Shown: positions 26,333 through 38,947 of the stretch, one piece after another
How the letters are laid out: every line of letters starts with the position of its first letter
Numbering within the stretch: the stretch's first letter is position 1
Source of the DNA: Chrysomallon squamiferum
Taxonomy: Eukaryota; Mollusca; Gastropoda; Neomphalida; Peltospiridae
Length of the DNA stretch: 55,000 nt
NCBI GenBank assembly: GCA_012295275.1
Contig: CM022672.1
Location: 18,237,394 to 18,292,393 of the forward strand
Direction: 5' to 3'
The notes under the pieces: generated by a model
Told to the model about the DNA's origin: nothing
The model's input: the letters and a program-made list of their open reading frames with translations, nothing else
The model's database searches: none
Translations under genes and position numbers: made by a program

Positions 26333-29300
26333 AAGCAGAAGATGAATGAAAAATAAATATGTTAATATATGAAATTATTTTCATTATATCATATATGCAC
26401 TTTAATAAAAAGCAATAGCTCATTAACCTCTCGTCCAGTGATTGAGTTGTGCTTTTCAAATATCAGAAAAACATATTCAACTCCTCTGGGCGCTCGTTGC
26501 CATATTCCCTCGATTCTCCTGGGAAGATGAAATACTAATATTAATTCTTTTATAAACAATAATGTTTAAGAAATATTTTGCTCTGTTAATTTATATTGAT
26601 TAATTCAAACTGATTGAAGTTATATCATAAATTTTAAGTTTTGTGCTTTTAAAAATAAAAATAAATTTAAAAGGATTATGAAAAAAGGTTTCAAATTCCA
26701 AACAATATCCTACAGTATGTAGTATATGCTTATCTGGTGCATATAAATGTTCCCTTAATAATTAAGAGTAGCTTATGGTTTGATAGTATCAGATTTCCTC
26801 TCTTACAGTTATCCTTATTATAACCAACTTTTTTAGCTGGACATCTAATAACTTTTAACATTTAATAATACATTTTAAACCATTGTTAAAAAAAAAAAAA
26901 TAATAAAAAAAATATTATTCATACATAAGCCTGAGATTAAAAATATTTAAGGAAGCATAAACAGGCACATATACACACATACAGAGTTCAATATTGTCCA
27001 AAGTTTGAATTGAGGCACCAAGGCACTTTTTGTCAGAGCCAAGGCTTACCTCTGTATTGGCCTTGGTGTATGAAGTCAGACTTTGGACAATATCTGTGAT
27101 AACAAAAACCTATGGTAACCCTATGTTGTTTGCCACCATGCCTGTCCCATAAATCCCTACTGCATGAGAAAACATCATGGGTAATAACCTGATACATCGT
27201 GGGTAATAACCTGATACATCATGGGTAATAACCTGATACATCGTGGGTAAATAACCTGATACTTCATGGGACAACATCAGTATTATGTTAATTAGATATC
27301 TCTGTTGTCGTTACATGAAAACAACAACAGTCCTGGAAGGATAGAATTAAAAAAATATATATATATATATATATATAAAAACATGGTGTGTCAAATATGC
27401 TAAGCTGTTAATAATTATAGGTGCATGCGATTCAAATAAATGTTGTTTTGATTAGTTAATGGCCATAACATAGCAAGCTGTGGCAATATCAGTGACTTTA
27501 ATTAAAATGTGATAAAAATTCTTTCTTTGGTGTCCCAAAACACTTTACCTTGCTCTAAAAATGTTTAAATTATAACCCTGCATGCATGCAGAGAGAGCAG
27601 TACACATGCACACACATACAAAACCATGTTAAATGCATTAATGATGTACATCAATTCATGTGAAATGCAAAACAAAAACAAAGGTAATTTTGCTATGTTA
27701 CTCCACACTTACGATAATGGCTGTAAATAAGGCCATGACCGGGGAGGCTGGAAATGCTGCCTGTTAGAAACAAACTCAATAACAGTGTGTAAAAGATCAT
27801 CCAACTGTCGGCCACCTTCTAACATATAACCTTTACCTGTGAGACCTTCGTACGGTGGAAATAGCTGAAATATATAAACTTTGTCACTTTAATCTATGTA
27901 TTGTAAATATCACATTCAAATGTTTGTGTGCCTAAATGTGTGTCTGTATGGATATAAACATAACACACACACACACAAAGAAACAGACATATACATACAT
28001 ACACCTGAATGACATGATGGATTTATAACAATACCATTTTCTTATGTTTAGATGATCAGATACTTTTATAACAATTACAGAAATGAATTTTAAATATAAG
28101 ATATCTAAATATATAATTTTATTGTTGCTCGCATCACTAGTTTTCCATTAAATTTAATTGTATTATTTTATTTCTGTAAACACCTAAAAAACTTCAATGC
28201 ATTATCCTGGACACATTTGTAACGGAAACTGATGATGAAATGAAGTAAAATGAAGACCTAAAACATGTAAGAAATCAATAAATAGATAAATAAAATGAAA
28301 TTACTGTTATCATTAAATGGGATGGCATAGCTAATTAAAAAATCCAAAAACATTAAAACAAAATGTTACATGTTCTGAATAAAAGTGGGAGAATGAGTAT
28401 TATTCTTTCTGAAGAAAGCAAGAATGATAATTACAATCATGGATGGGTAGGCATAGATGTCATACTTCCGACAGATTCCAATGTTTTTTTCTTGAGAACA
28501 ATCTATTGCAGCAACACGTACAACTCTGGACCAACCTGAAACAGAATTAAAAAACTGAATGATTAAAAGCAAAAAAGAAACAAACAAACACAAGAAAAGA
28601 TTTTTTTAAAAAAATAAATAAATAACAACAACATGTTTTAAGTACTTGTTAGTTTTTGGCCTAGCCCAAAAATATGAAGCAGCTAATTATTGTTATGTAA
28701 TGATACTGTCCTATAATTTGATTAATTTAGTCTCAGAAATAAACATTTTAAAAATAAAATATTACTGATCATGTTCATGATGTTGTTACCACAAAATACA
28801 TGAAAACGTAAAATTTTGGTATACTAATAATGTGCACGTTTTGCTATTTTGATTACTAACCAAAATGGACTTATTTAATGCAATAAATTAACCCTGATGA
28901 TTCATAAAAAATGATGATAAGCTGATATATATGATCTATTATGACTATTAATTTTCTTTTTTTTTTTATTTATTACTTATTATTATTATGTTTGGGGGGG
29001 TTTTTTATTGGTTTTTTAAACTTGGTTAATGTTTTAATTTACTAGAGTTGATTATAATACTGGTGTACGAGACACAAACTATAAAATTTGTAATTTATTT
29101 AGATATATAATTATATACCAGTATTAAAGCACCCTGACAGATTAAATGTGTTATAAAATCATTATTTAGGACTGATAGTTAGACAGCATGGTCTCTTTCC
29201 TATTTCATCCACAGCAATTTATGGGTCATCTATCACAGGCTGTAGCTTAGTTTTCCTTTCTACAGAAACTGAATGTAACTACTGTTAAACTGTCTACATA

Positions 29301-30716
29301 TTTATACAATTTTTTTTTTAACCTGTCCTTATCATACTTTATTAATTACCAAATACTCAAAAAAATTTGGAAAGAAAAAAATACATATAATACAACTAAT
29401 GCTACCAAAAAATAAAACAAAAAACCTATAAAACATAAAAAATGATTTAAGGCAGGCATAACACACTGTCACACATACAAACACACAAATTATGATAACT
29501 TCCATTTTCCTTTACTAGATCGTTTTTCATCACTAATCTAAACAAATGATCGAGTTAACCTCAAGAAGTCAGAAATCTTGTAAGTCTGACATAAGTGATT
29601 TATAACTAATGGCTTTTGTAATGTATGTGAATGTACTTGATTCCTAATGAGCCAAACAAAAAGTTAAGAACATTATTTTTTTTATATATATAATGTTCTT
29701 AATTTTTTATATATATAATGTTCTTAATTTTTTATATATATATATACTCACACATACACACACATTTGTGTCAGTGTGTGTAAGTGTGTGAGAATGGAAT
29801 AATGTAGGAAATCTCATAATTAGTTGTGCAAGTGAGATTCACAAATAATTATGAGATTGAGGACAATATACCACTTAATCTACATTCAACCAAAGGTCAT
29901 TTTGGTGATTAACTATGTAGTCATGTTTACATAACTTTATTTTAAATGTATATATCATAATCAACCTGCATAAGATATGTTTTACAGAAACAGATCAAAA
30001 CACATCAAAACCTATGTAATTTGTTTTGTACTTGAAACTTAGCTATATTTTTAACAGGGCTAGGTTTAGTAAAATAAATAGCATCTATTAAACTTGGTTA
30101 ATAAAAATATATGTAAATACTTGTTAGTGAGGTTACATTTCTATTTTAGAAAAATGTACACATTTATTTTTTCACTTTTTATGTTATATAGAAAATATAT
30201 GCCTTAATGTAATTAATGCAAAAATATCAAATCATGTTATGTTTTATATCAATCTGTATGTATGTAAATGTGTGTGTGTGTATGTGTATATATAATTATA
30301 CACACACACATTAAATTGTATATATATATACATGCATTTGAACTATTGTTTATAAATATTTATAAATAGATATTTAAAATTATAATCATATATACAATAA
30401 TTATCTTTGTTTTTAATAATATGTTTCAGTCACATGCCTTAATATGACAAAAGCATTTTTTTTCTTTTAACAGTTTTGACATAATATATTTTATGAAACA
30501 CTCTAACACACTTCAGGAACATCGTATTTAGGTAACATCAATTCTTCTTGTAATTCAGGGCATTTAATTATCTATGGTATAATATATTATACTGCAGGTG
30601 TGCATTTGTAAGGCAGGAATAAAGAGAACTGATTTGCATTTTTTTTTACCATTCACTCATGAGGTAGATGATCAAAAAAAAAAAATAATAATAATTTGGG
30701 AACCTCTATATTATAT

Positions 30717-30760
<44 letters not shown>

Positions 30761-31949
30761 AAAATAATAAAAAATAAAAAAAAAAAAAAAAAAAAGGTAA
30801 AGTATGATTAACAAAAATTAATCCAAGGCATAAATTATTTTCTTCACAGTATCTCTTTTATTGTTAAATCACATTTTATTATCATAAAGATATATTCATA
30901 TGGAACTAATTTGTTTTTCAGTAGTAGTATTTATTTTCAATTTTTTGGTTTAAATTTATTTATTTATTTTTCTTCAAATTTTCCTTTTATTAACAGCTCA
31001 TCATTGTAAATATAATTAATGGCATTTTAATAGGTTTTTCCCTGTACATATCTAACACACACACACACACACAAACCTAACTGTAACTATAACATTAGGC
31101 AATCACATTACTCTCTGCTCAGTGGAGTTACACAATTTCAGTAGTTAATTATACAGTATTACTCTGCAGTTTGTTTCATTAACAGATTTAAATCATATAA
31201 AAAACAAAAAACAATATATATACATTTCTTTTGAAGAGGGAATAAATTCATAATGAAAAATAAAATTTTAATGCTTTGCACAAATTTGTTTATAATAATA
31301 ATATAGCTTTGTTAATTAATTGCTTTTCACAACTTTGTAAATGATTACTGTTTGTTGTTTTTCTTACTTCTTATTTGTTATAAAGTATTTGAAAGTTTTT
31401 TTTTTTTCACGAATCATTACGTCATTCTTACGACTTCACAGAGTTACGATAAAGCAAAATAATAGTAATCAAACTAAATACTATTTAAAGCAAAATAATA
31501 TTAATATATTATTAACTTAATAGCTATGTCATATAATATAATATAACACTGATCAGTTACACATATGCATCTTGAATATCAATAGCACCATTTCGACCTT
31601 GGCCTTCGTGGCGCAGACGTGACCATTCAGTGCCAAAGAAAATGACTTTCATTTCAGCACGTAATTTGTTTAAAAATGAATAAAACAAGAATATACCTTT
31701 TATATTTTCTGCAAATCTTTTATATGTCGGTGCAAAATTAACGCAGTGACCACACCAAGTATTGTAAAATTCTATTATCCAAACGTTGTCTTTATATAAA
31801 AGATGACTGTAAAAATCGTCTCCTGATAAGGCAATAACACTGTCCCCGCTTGAGTACAGTCCTGCATGTTCGCCACTTAGTGCTGCGAATAACTCTGCTA
31901 AAAAGTACAAAACCAAAAAAGGAAAATGGAAATGACTGCGATTCCACAT
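21794..31949 (-). CDS. QSOX1: Quiescin sulfhydryl oxidase, copy A (QSOX-A), 10 coding exons
   Basis: Flavin-linked sulfhydryl oxidase that makes disulfides in secreted proteins and passes electrons to O2. Exons in transcript order: 31697-31949, 28435-28535, 27713-27864, 26428-26518, 25886-26022, 25297-25524, 24703-24832, 24115-24231, 22847-22991, 21794-22401. All junctions are GT-AG and the frame stays open: 1962 nt, 653 aa. Order of domains: signal peptide (about 1-25), thioredoxin domain with CGHC at 66-69, redox-inactive second Trx fold, Thr-rich linker (about 271-312), helix-rich region, then the ERV/ALR FAD domain with CAEC at 473-476, the FAD-contact motif WRAHNKAN, and distal CPRC at 533-536. 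The start is the first ATG, at 31949; the upstream in-frame triplet at 31964 is TTG. The C-terminus is an 18-residue hydrophobic run with no tail after it. Exon lengths and phases match the neighbouring plus-strand copy except in exons 1, 6 and 10. Family assignment is secure; whether this copy or B is the ancestral one is unknown. The symbol names the family, not proven orthology. Confidence 0.93.
22430..22572. repeat. AAT/AAAT/AAC block in QSOX-A intron 9
   Basis: Simple-sequence tract just upstream (in transcript sense) of exon 10. It extends the open frame artificially with Leu/Ile runs. Confidence 0.9.
22847..22991 (-). CDS. QSOX1: QSOX-A exon 9: start of ERV/ALR domain
   Basis: 145 bp, phase 0 in and phase 1 out. 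Encodes the [18 protein letters not shown] segment, whose two cysteines form the structural disulfide of the ERV/ALR fold in QSOX proteins. The core is almost identical in DNA to copy B exon 9 (43543-43687). Confidence 0.9.
25297..25524 (-). CDS. QSOX1: QSOX-A exon 6: end of Trx2 and Thr-rich linker
   Basis: 228 bp, against 171 bp for the equivalent exon in copy B, so 19 codons longer. After a conserved [15 protein letters not shown] segment it becomes Thr-rich (for example [14 protein letters not shown]), with further TTV and ETTTE runs. This looks like an O-glycosylated, mucin-like spacer between the Trx module and the helix-rich/ERV module. Splice phases (2 in, 2 out) are kept. Confidence 0.85.
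26282..26340. repeat. (AAT)n(AAG)n in QSOX-A intron 4
   Basis: A short AAT run passing into about ten AAG units. Confidence 0.9.
26991..27093. repeat. Foldback inverted repeat in QSOX-A intron 3
   Basis: The left arm (26991-27025) starts ATATTGTCCAAAGT and contains CACCAAGGC. The right arm (27058-27093) is its imperfect reverse complement, containing GCCTTGGTG and ending ACTTTGGACAATAT. Arms are about 35 bp with a loop of about 32 bp. It is probably a small foldback or MITE-type element and would fold into a hairpin in the pre-mRNA. Confidence 0.65.
27173..27270. repeat. 22-bp tandem repeat in QSOX-A intron 3
   Basis: About four and a half units of CATCATGGGTAATAACCTGATA. Successive units alternate CATCATGGG and CATCGTGGG, giving a 44-bp higher-order period. 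One unit carries an extra A. Confidence 0.85.
29664..29745. repeat. 25-bp tandem plus inverted repeat in QSOX-A intron 1
   Basis: TAATGTTCTTAA occurs at 29691-29702 and 29716-29727. Its reverse complement TTAAGAACATTA is at 29664-29675. T-rich and (TA)n spacers separate them. The unit can form a hairpin. Confidence 0.75.
30718..30796. repeat. Poly(A) tract in QSOX-A intron 1
   Basis: Two long A homopolymers separated by an A/T spacer, about 79 bp. Possibly the tail of a decayed retroposon, though no body was recognised beside it. Confidence 0.9.
31697..31949 (-). CDS. QSOX1: QSOX-A exon 1: signal peptide and thioredoxin active site
   Basis: Encodes residues 1-84 plus the first base of codon 85 (phase 1 donor, AAAG then GTATAT). 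The N-terminus has a hydrophobic core ([19 protein letters not shown]) followed by a small-residue cleavage region. The Trx motif [17 protein letters not shown] contains the two redox cysteines. The reading frame continues upstream of the ATG for five codons from a TTG, which I do not regard as the start. Confidence 0.9.
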
Positions 31950-34749
31950 CGTATTGATAGTCAAAGACTACCTGTTATTCTGTCATCAATGATCGATCGT
32001 TTTTATCACCAAAATAAATAAATTACAACTTTTTCTGTCAAAACAGAAACAACTTGTACAGAAAATAGACTAGTGACTGTCGATTGCGAACACCAAAACT
32101 GACTTTACGATGCGCTGTTCTTCTATTTAGCTATTCTTCGTACCGGGAAAGGGAAACGCCGTTCTTTAATGAAGCGACTTCTAATATTTAACAAGATCCT
32201 TATTTGACTCTTTTCTTCTTCTTCGTCTTTACATTAGCTGTGATGATTAAACAGAAAATATAGCTTTTCGGCGAAGTAAAAATAAGATAACGCCAAATAT
32301 TATCCCCCGCCACCGATAAATAAAAAGCTGTATGTGTATTCATATAATTATATCACTGCAACGGGAAAATATCATATGTGAAAATTATTTAATTTATCGT
32401 TTGAAATGAAATATTGTTTGATTACTAAATGTGTAACGATACAATATTTAATAAATAATAATATAAAATAAATACTTTAAAGAATCTTGGCTTTCAAATA
32501 ATATTAAATATTAGACTTAGGTTTTATATTTTCCCCATTTTTATAAATGTTTCTCAAGCTTAATTTTTTTTTTTTTTTATTAAACGGTTGGATATAATTA
32601 GTTCAGCAGTTGTTAAAATGAGAAGTTTATATATGTTGTGGGTTAGTATAGACCAAGAAGCCCACCATAATTACGAAAAACATTTGAAATCTTTTTCATT
32701 TAAAGCAGGAAACAGCTGAAATCAAATACAAATTATCGGGGTTACAGATAATAAATAAATAAATACTGTTGACCCTCGATTTCACGAATTTCCTGAAATC
32801 TGGATTAAAATCTGGAAGAATCACAATATTTTAATTCATTGCTATTTCCTACTTGAAACCTCACCTACAGGTACTATTCAGTTATTCCAATTCCCATTAT
32901 ACGATCACGGTCAGTGTCATATAGGCTTTCTAGGCTTGTGCCTAGGGCGGCAGTTAATGTTGCATAAATTCGTATTTTCACATTTGATTTATAAATAAAT
33001 CATTATGTAAATGTAAAACCATGTTTTTGCTTTCAACTAGATCATAAGTTATAACCATTCATATTATATAAACTAAGTGGGAAGGGTGAGGAGCCTTGAG
33101 GAGGGGCGGTAAAATTTCTTTAGCCTACGGGCGTCAAGCACATCAAATCCAACTCTGATCACGGTAACCTTCTCTCAACCCACTTTCCTTCAGGGTAAGA
33201 GTAATTTTTACCGTTGCACCCATAACCACCCTAAACTAATTAACTAATCACCTAACCTAGCCAACATTTTTTGACAGTACATTTTTCTTTAGATAATTAT
33301 ACTGTGTAACACTTGTTTCCATTGTTATTATGTCTGTATTTTGTTCTTAGATTATTATATTACGTGCTATATAGCTGTTATGTGTACTAAATTTTAAGGT
33401 TTTGTTAAATTTTAGATTTAATGTTTACATTCCCCAGACTTTTGCATTTTCCTGACCGAAAATATTAGTCCGAAAAAAAAGAAGCTTTCTTGCACCAAGG
33501 GTGGGGCAAGACACTCAGTACAGCGGGCAAAAAGCAAAATAACCTTCTTGTTTTACCCCCAGGCTGTAAAGCTATTAATTCTGGATTTGCAAAATTTCCC
33601 CCAATTTTTAGTTGTTTATAAATAAGTGAAATAACATTGCTGTTGTTATTGTTATTTTCAGCTTAAAATAATAATGTTGAAATCAGTATTTTATAATCTC
33701 CCACTTGTTGGTTGCTTTATCATGGCAGAAGTTTAAATTCAAATTACTGAATAAAACGGATACATTTACATACATACATACATACATAGGCAACAACAAT
33801 AACAACAACGACAACAACAGCAACAACAACAGCGATAAAAATAGTACGTTAAGAATTAAAAATAGTTCTTCCTGAAGTTCACCTTATGTCCACAAAAAAT
33901 AATATAACAATTACAATTTGTTATATTATTACATCTTATTTTTTATATCAATCAATAATTACACACATTTACAGTTACACGTACTGTAAACAGAATAATA
34001 TTATAACATATATATATAAAAAAAACCACATATATAATAACAACAACAACAACAATAAAACAATATCCAAAACACATGTATTATAATCTGTACGTATCTC
34101 AGAATTTAACAAAATAATGTTAACTGATGTTTTGTAACAGGCTTGTTAAATTGTTATTAACACTGTTTATAGATTCATCAGTAAAGCCACACCTCTAGAT
34201 TAGATTTCAGACATTTCAATAATGATAACCATCATCTATCTAGTTCATAAATCAGTGTGACAATGGATGTCACGTGGCAGCAATTAATTTTTCGTACGGA
34301 ATATTCTAAACACCTGGGCCTGTTGATACAATTAAATATTGTTTTTATTTAAAAATGTTGTCAACTGTAATTTTGCAACACACCCATAACCACAGTATTC
34401 AGGTAATTTTTATTATTTATTTATTATTTTAAATGTACTAAATGTACTTATCCTGCTTTGTAGTGCATTTGAAATATTTGAATTACTGCGAAATGCTACC
34501 TGCTGTTACTAGATAGAACGTGCAGTACAGCACGACGGAAATTGTCGACGTTTACCGAATACTAATACACGTGTATTTTACACTGTTATCATAGTAATGT
34601 TACGCCCCATCTAAGAGGAAGTTTTACAACCGTCGGAGGATAGTCTATTCATTTTAACTACCGTTCGACTGGAGAAGGCTGTGATTTTGTTTTTCTTAAT
34701 GATCGATAAACAGTTACAAAATGTTATGTAATGTATAAATTAAAGGAAA
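31950..34749. promoter_or_regulatory. Shared 5' interval between divergent QSOX genes
   Basis: 2.8 kb separates the two start codons and must hold both promoters and 5' UTRs. The 250 bp before each ATG are largely non-repetitive. Both leaders contain a GATCGAT motif (near 31990 and 34702). No clear TATA box is placed convincingly for either gene. The middle holds a hAT-like insertion (32912-33157), a CATA/CAA repeat near 33770-33830, and otherwise AT-rich sequence without genes. At this distance a single bidirectional promoter is not required. Confidence 0.5.
32912..33157. mobile_element. Non-autonomous hAT-like DNA transposon (MITE), 246 bp
   Basis: The element begins CAG and ends CTG. It is flanked by a perfect 8-bp direct repeat, ATCACGGT, at 32904-32911 and 33158-33165. 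An 8-bp target duplication and CAG...CTG ends are the hAT superfamily hallmarks. The terminal parts contain GGCTTGTGCCTAGGGCGGC and GGGCGTCAAGCACATCAAAT, a type of terminal sequence I associate with short hAT derivatives. There is no coding capacity, so it must have been moved by a transposase elsewhere. It lies between the two QSOX promoters. Confidence 0.7.
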
Positions 34750-34993
34750 ATGTCAGGTGGTCATTATTTGCGCTTGGCTCTGTTGAGTCTTTACTTTTTG
34801 GATTATTTACTAACAACTGAAACAAAAGGATTATATTCTGATGGGGACAGTGTGGTATCGATGTCTGCGAACGATTTCTATAAACATCTTTTGCACAAGG
34901 AAAACGCATGGATGGTAGAATTTTACAACACTTGGTGCGGTCATTGTGTTAATTTTGCGCCAACTTACAAAAAGTTTGCTCGTGATGTTAAAG
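34750..34993 (+). CDS. QSOX1: QSOX-B exon 1: signal peptide and thioredoxin active site
   Basis: 244 bp ending in phase 1 (AAAG then GTATTG). The leader LRLALLSLYFLDYLL is followed by GLYSDGDSV and the CGHC site in [12 protein letters not shown]. The ATG follows GGAAA, an acceptable start context. Compared with copy A, the CGHC segment has one amino-acid change but nine synonymous third-position differences in 21 codons. Confidence 0.92.
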
Positions 34994-37900
34994 GTATTGG
35001 TATCTTCTTATTATAGGAAATTATTATGATCAGAGTGAAGGTCGCTGTTCCATATGATCACATTGCGTTTTCATTATGATGATTATCATAATAATAATTT
35101 CCCGTTTTGTTTTATCTTAAAGTTTAATTGTCATTTCTGATCACTAATATTATTCGACGTATAAAAATATTGTTCACATACTTATATTTAAAAAAATCAT
35201 TTCCCTTCGTAATTTTATGTACGTGTTAATAATAAACATCTCATTATCATAAATAATAACTGTACAATGTCAGTAGTGAGAACATCCGCCTTAAACTTTA
35301 AAAATTTAACGAATGTTGACATGCAGGGAGGAAGAAATAAAGAAACAGAAGCTTTTGAATAAAACTGTCAAAATATTCATGAATTTATATAGCAAATATA
35401 TATATCATTTTCAAAATTTGTATTATTATTCTTTAATTTATTTACATTATAATATTTTTCAAATAATTACATTTTTATTTATTCATTTATTTTTGTTGTT
35501 GAATCTAAAATATCTTCAAGTATAATAATTGAGTAACTTTAATCCATGTTCTTTATAGATTTAATGATACTCAAATTTTAAAATATTTTTAATAATAATA
35601 ATAATAAATTGAGTAAGAATCAAAGTAATGAGAACACAGTATTGCCGTTTTTTAGTTTAACACAGAATATGAGTCATTATCTGTTCAGACACCCGATATA
35701 ACTTGAATCTTAATATTATATAATAGTGAATATATATAAATATGTATTTATATTTTTAAAATACATTATTAGCTGAAAATAACATAAAATGTAGAATTGT
35801 TATTGGAAGTTTGCATTTCTCTTAAAAACAGAAAATAGAGGAAAAAGCAAACACAACAAGCTTTTCATTCCTCAGATATACCAGATAATGTTATATGTAG
35901 AGGATAATTATATGGTTATTATGTGTAAAGAGTTTGCAGCTGGCCAGTGATGTATTGATTTCATGATATGTGTGTGATTGGCCTTTAGAACTAGTGACAT
36001 ACATGTCTTCTGAAGACCTACCAATGTGAGAGGCCATATGGTGCTTTTACAGTCTTTATTACTTACCGATGTGCTGATTATTATAATATTAAAATTAAAT
36101 AAAGTGTATCAGACAGTTATTTGAAAATGTTGACTTTCCCTTGCCAGATCATGTAAAATGATATTTACATTGCAATAATAAACTGGGTTTTACAGATGCA
36201 GTGATAAAAAACCTGTTATATTCAGATTTTGTAATGATAAAAATTTATGTTCAGGCTTTCTATATTCATCAATGTAATTATGTTGTTTTGTCAAAAATAA
36301 TGTTTTTTATGTATAATAATTTTTGGATGCATTTTTTTATACATTGCATCCAAACCATGCAATATGTATATAGATCAATTCAAAGAGTAAAGAAGAAAAA
36401 TGGCTTTGATTAAATATTTTAAGAACAGAAGGTTGAAGATAAAATAATCTACTAAAAGAACACACATATATATGTATATGTGCTTTATAAATAACTGTTT
36501 TAGTGGAACTGTAGTTGAATATCTTATCAGACTTATAATTTTGATACATACTATTCCTAATCCAAATTTGACCAAGTAACAGAAAAGTTATATAGATAAT
36601 TGTATTTTTTGATTTTTATTATTGTTAATTCTTTTCATTTAGTCACATATATTGATACATATCTATGTACATCATCACTTGGTATGAGTTGAAATATGAC
36701 AGGCTAAAACACTGAATATTAATGAGAAATTACATTTAAAATTTATGAAAACACTTTTGTGTTTTATAGTATTATTTGTAATTTATATTTTCAGGCTGGT
36801 CCAGAGTTTTATCTGTTGGTGCAATAGATTGTTCGCAAACTGAGAATTCTGAAATATGTCGGAAGTATGATATTGATGCCTACCCAGAGATTGTGGTATG
36901 TATTCACCTTTTTAAAAAAACAGTTAAAACAAATGAAAACCCTCCCAAGTGTTTAGTAAAATACATTATATTGTATTTATAATATTAGAAGATGACTATA
37001 TAGCTTTTATGTGATGAATATATATTTAATAAATGCGTCTTGTCTGAAATTTCGTTATTTTAATGCATCTGAAATTATATATATATTTTGTTTGTTTTGT
37101 ATAATTATTATTTTTTTTTTTATGAGTGCTTTTATTAACAAATAAGCAAAAGTTTTTGATATAAATATTTTAAAGATTATATTTATAGATAGTGAAATTT
37201 TCTTCAGAAATGTTGGTCTTTGAAAATACTTTATAAACTATTGTTTTAAAAAAAAACCCAATTGTACAGATCTCCAGAATGTTTCTGTTTATCTTTTAGC
37301 TGTTTGCTCCAAATGTCTCTCGATCTGACAAAGGATATCTTACTAGAGGTACCCGGGGAATGCAGACGCTTTTTAAGGATGCAATTCAGTTTGTTTCAGA
37401 TAGGTCCAAGTTCAAAGCTCCAAAATCATGGCCACGCTTGGAGCCAGTGAAGTAAGTTCTTCAAGAAGTTGCTTTAGTTAGATTTCAGTATTTAACGTAA
37501 TATCCATTAATAATTGTACATATTTAACATTGATTTTCTGTCACATCATTCTTTACACAGGTTTAACACTAACTGTAGTTATTAGTAATTTCTTTGTTTG
37601 TATGTATATAAAAAAAAATGATGTATATGAAATGTCTTTTGTCTTCCTTTTTTTGGTCATCCTTTATTATTAGGGTCATTCCATGTCAAATCACCCCCCC
37701 CAAAAAAAAATTTAAACCCAACCGTCTCAGATTTTTATGAAACTTGGTATACTTGTTGACTGGAATCCCAGTTTAATAAAACTATAGGTCATTAAGTGTC
37801 AGTTTAGTTATAAAAATGTAGTTATTTAACATTTATATTTCGACAGTTGTGATATTTAGTTACATAATAGCCTTGCTTGTTGTCATTTATTCAAAATTGA

Positions 37901-38014
37901 ATTATTACATAAGTTAGTCTTTTCTTCTCATTCTTTTTTTTTTGGTATAAACAAACAGTTACATAAAACAGATAAACACATATGTATGCACATACAGACA
38001 CACACACACACAAA

Positions 38015-38060
<46 letters not shown>

Positions 38061-38680
38061 TATAAATATTTATTTATTTATTTATGTTGGGTGTAAAATT
38101 TAATTTGCTTTCCAGGAACATTGAAGATATCTGGTCAGAGCCTTCAACAAAACACAAGCATGTTCTCCTGGTTTTTGAAAAAAAAGATTCCATTACAGGA
38201 AGAGAGGTTTGATATTTTAAACCAAAAGAAAAATTAAATAAAAATCATTTAACACATAAAAAATGCTGAAAGTCTCAAATGTTCTTGAATTTACTTTTTT
38301 TGCTCAAGTACCTTCAGATATTCATGAATTTACAGTAGCTCAAATTTAAATAAATTTTAGCATTTTATATTCAGGTTTTTTCATATTAGTCACTTTAGTG
38401 TCCTGTGACTGACAATGAAATAAATTACAGATAATCTGTTTCAGCATTCACTGTAAAATAAATTTACATTTTAAGTGAAAAATAGTGGTGATTAAAGTGT
38501 ATATACTGATAAAAGTAGCATGCATAAATAAAAAAAATATATATATAGATATAGATAGATAGATATGGATATAGAGACAGAGATATAGATAAAGATAAAA
38601 TATAGATAAATATATAGATGTTCATACAGATTTTTAAAATTAACTGAATGTTATAATTTCCAATTATATTTATTTATTTA

Positions 38681-38732
<52 letters not shown>

Positions 38733-38906
38733 TGGATACATGGTATCAGTATCATTTAATATTTAAATAATTATTGTAGACAAAACTGTGGTTAAAAACA
38801 TTTGTTGATCATTGATGTTTGCTAGTGTGTGTGCATATATATGTATATATTTTAAAAGTTATATTTTATATTTCTTGATAAATCATATTACTCAAAAAAA
38901 AAGAAG

Positions 38907-38947
<41 letters not shown>

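Noticed and set aside
27173-27270. CRISPR-like array
   Set aside because: Contiguous tandem repeat with no spacers, inside an intron of an animal gene.
31950-31964. Upstream start for QSOX-A at 31964
   Set aside because: The triplet there is TTG, not ATG. The first ATG in frame is at 31949 and leaves a normal signal peptide.
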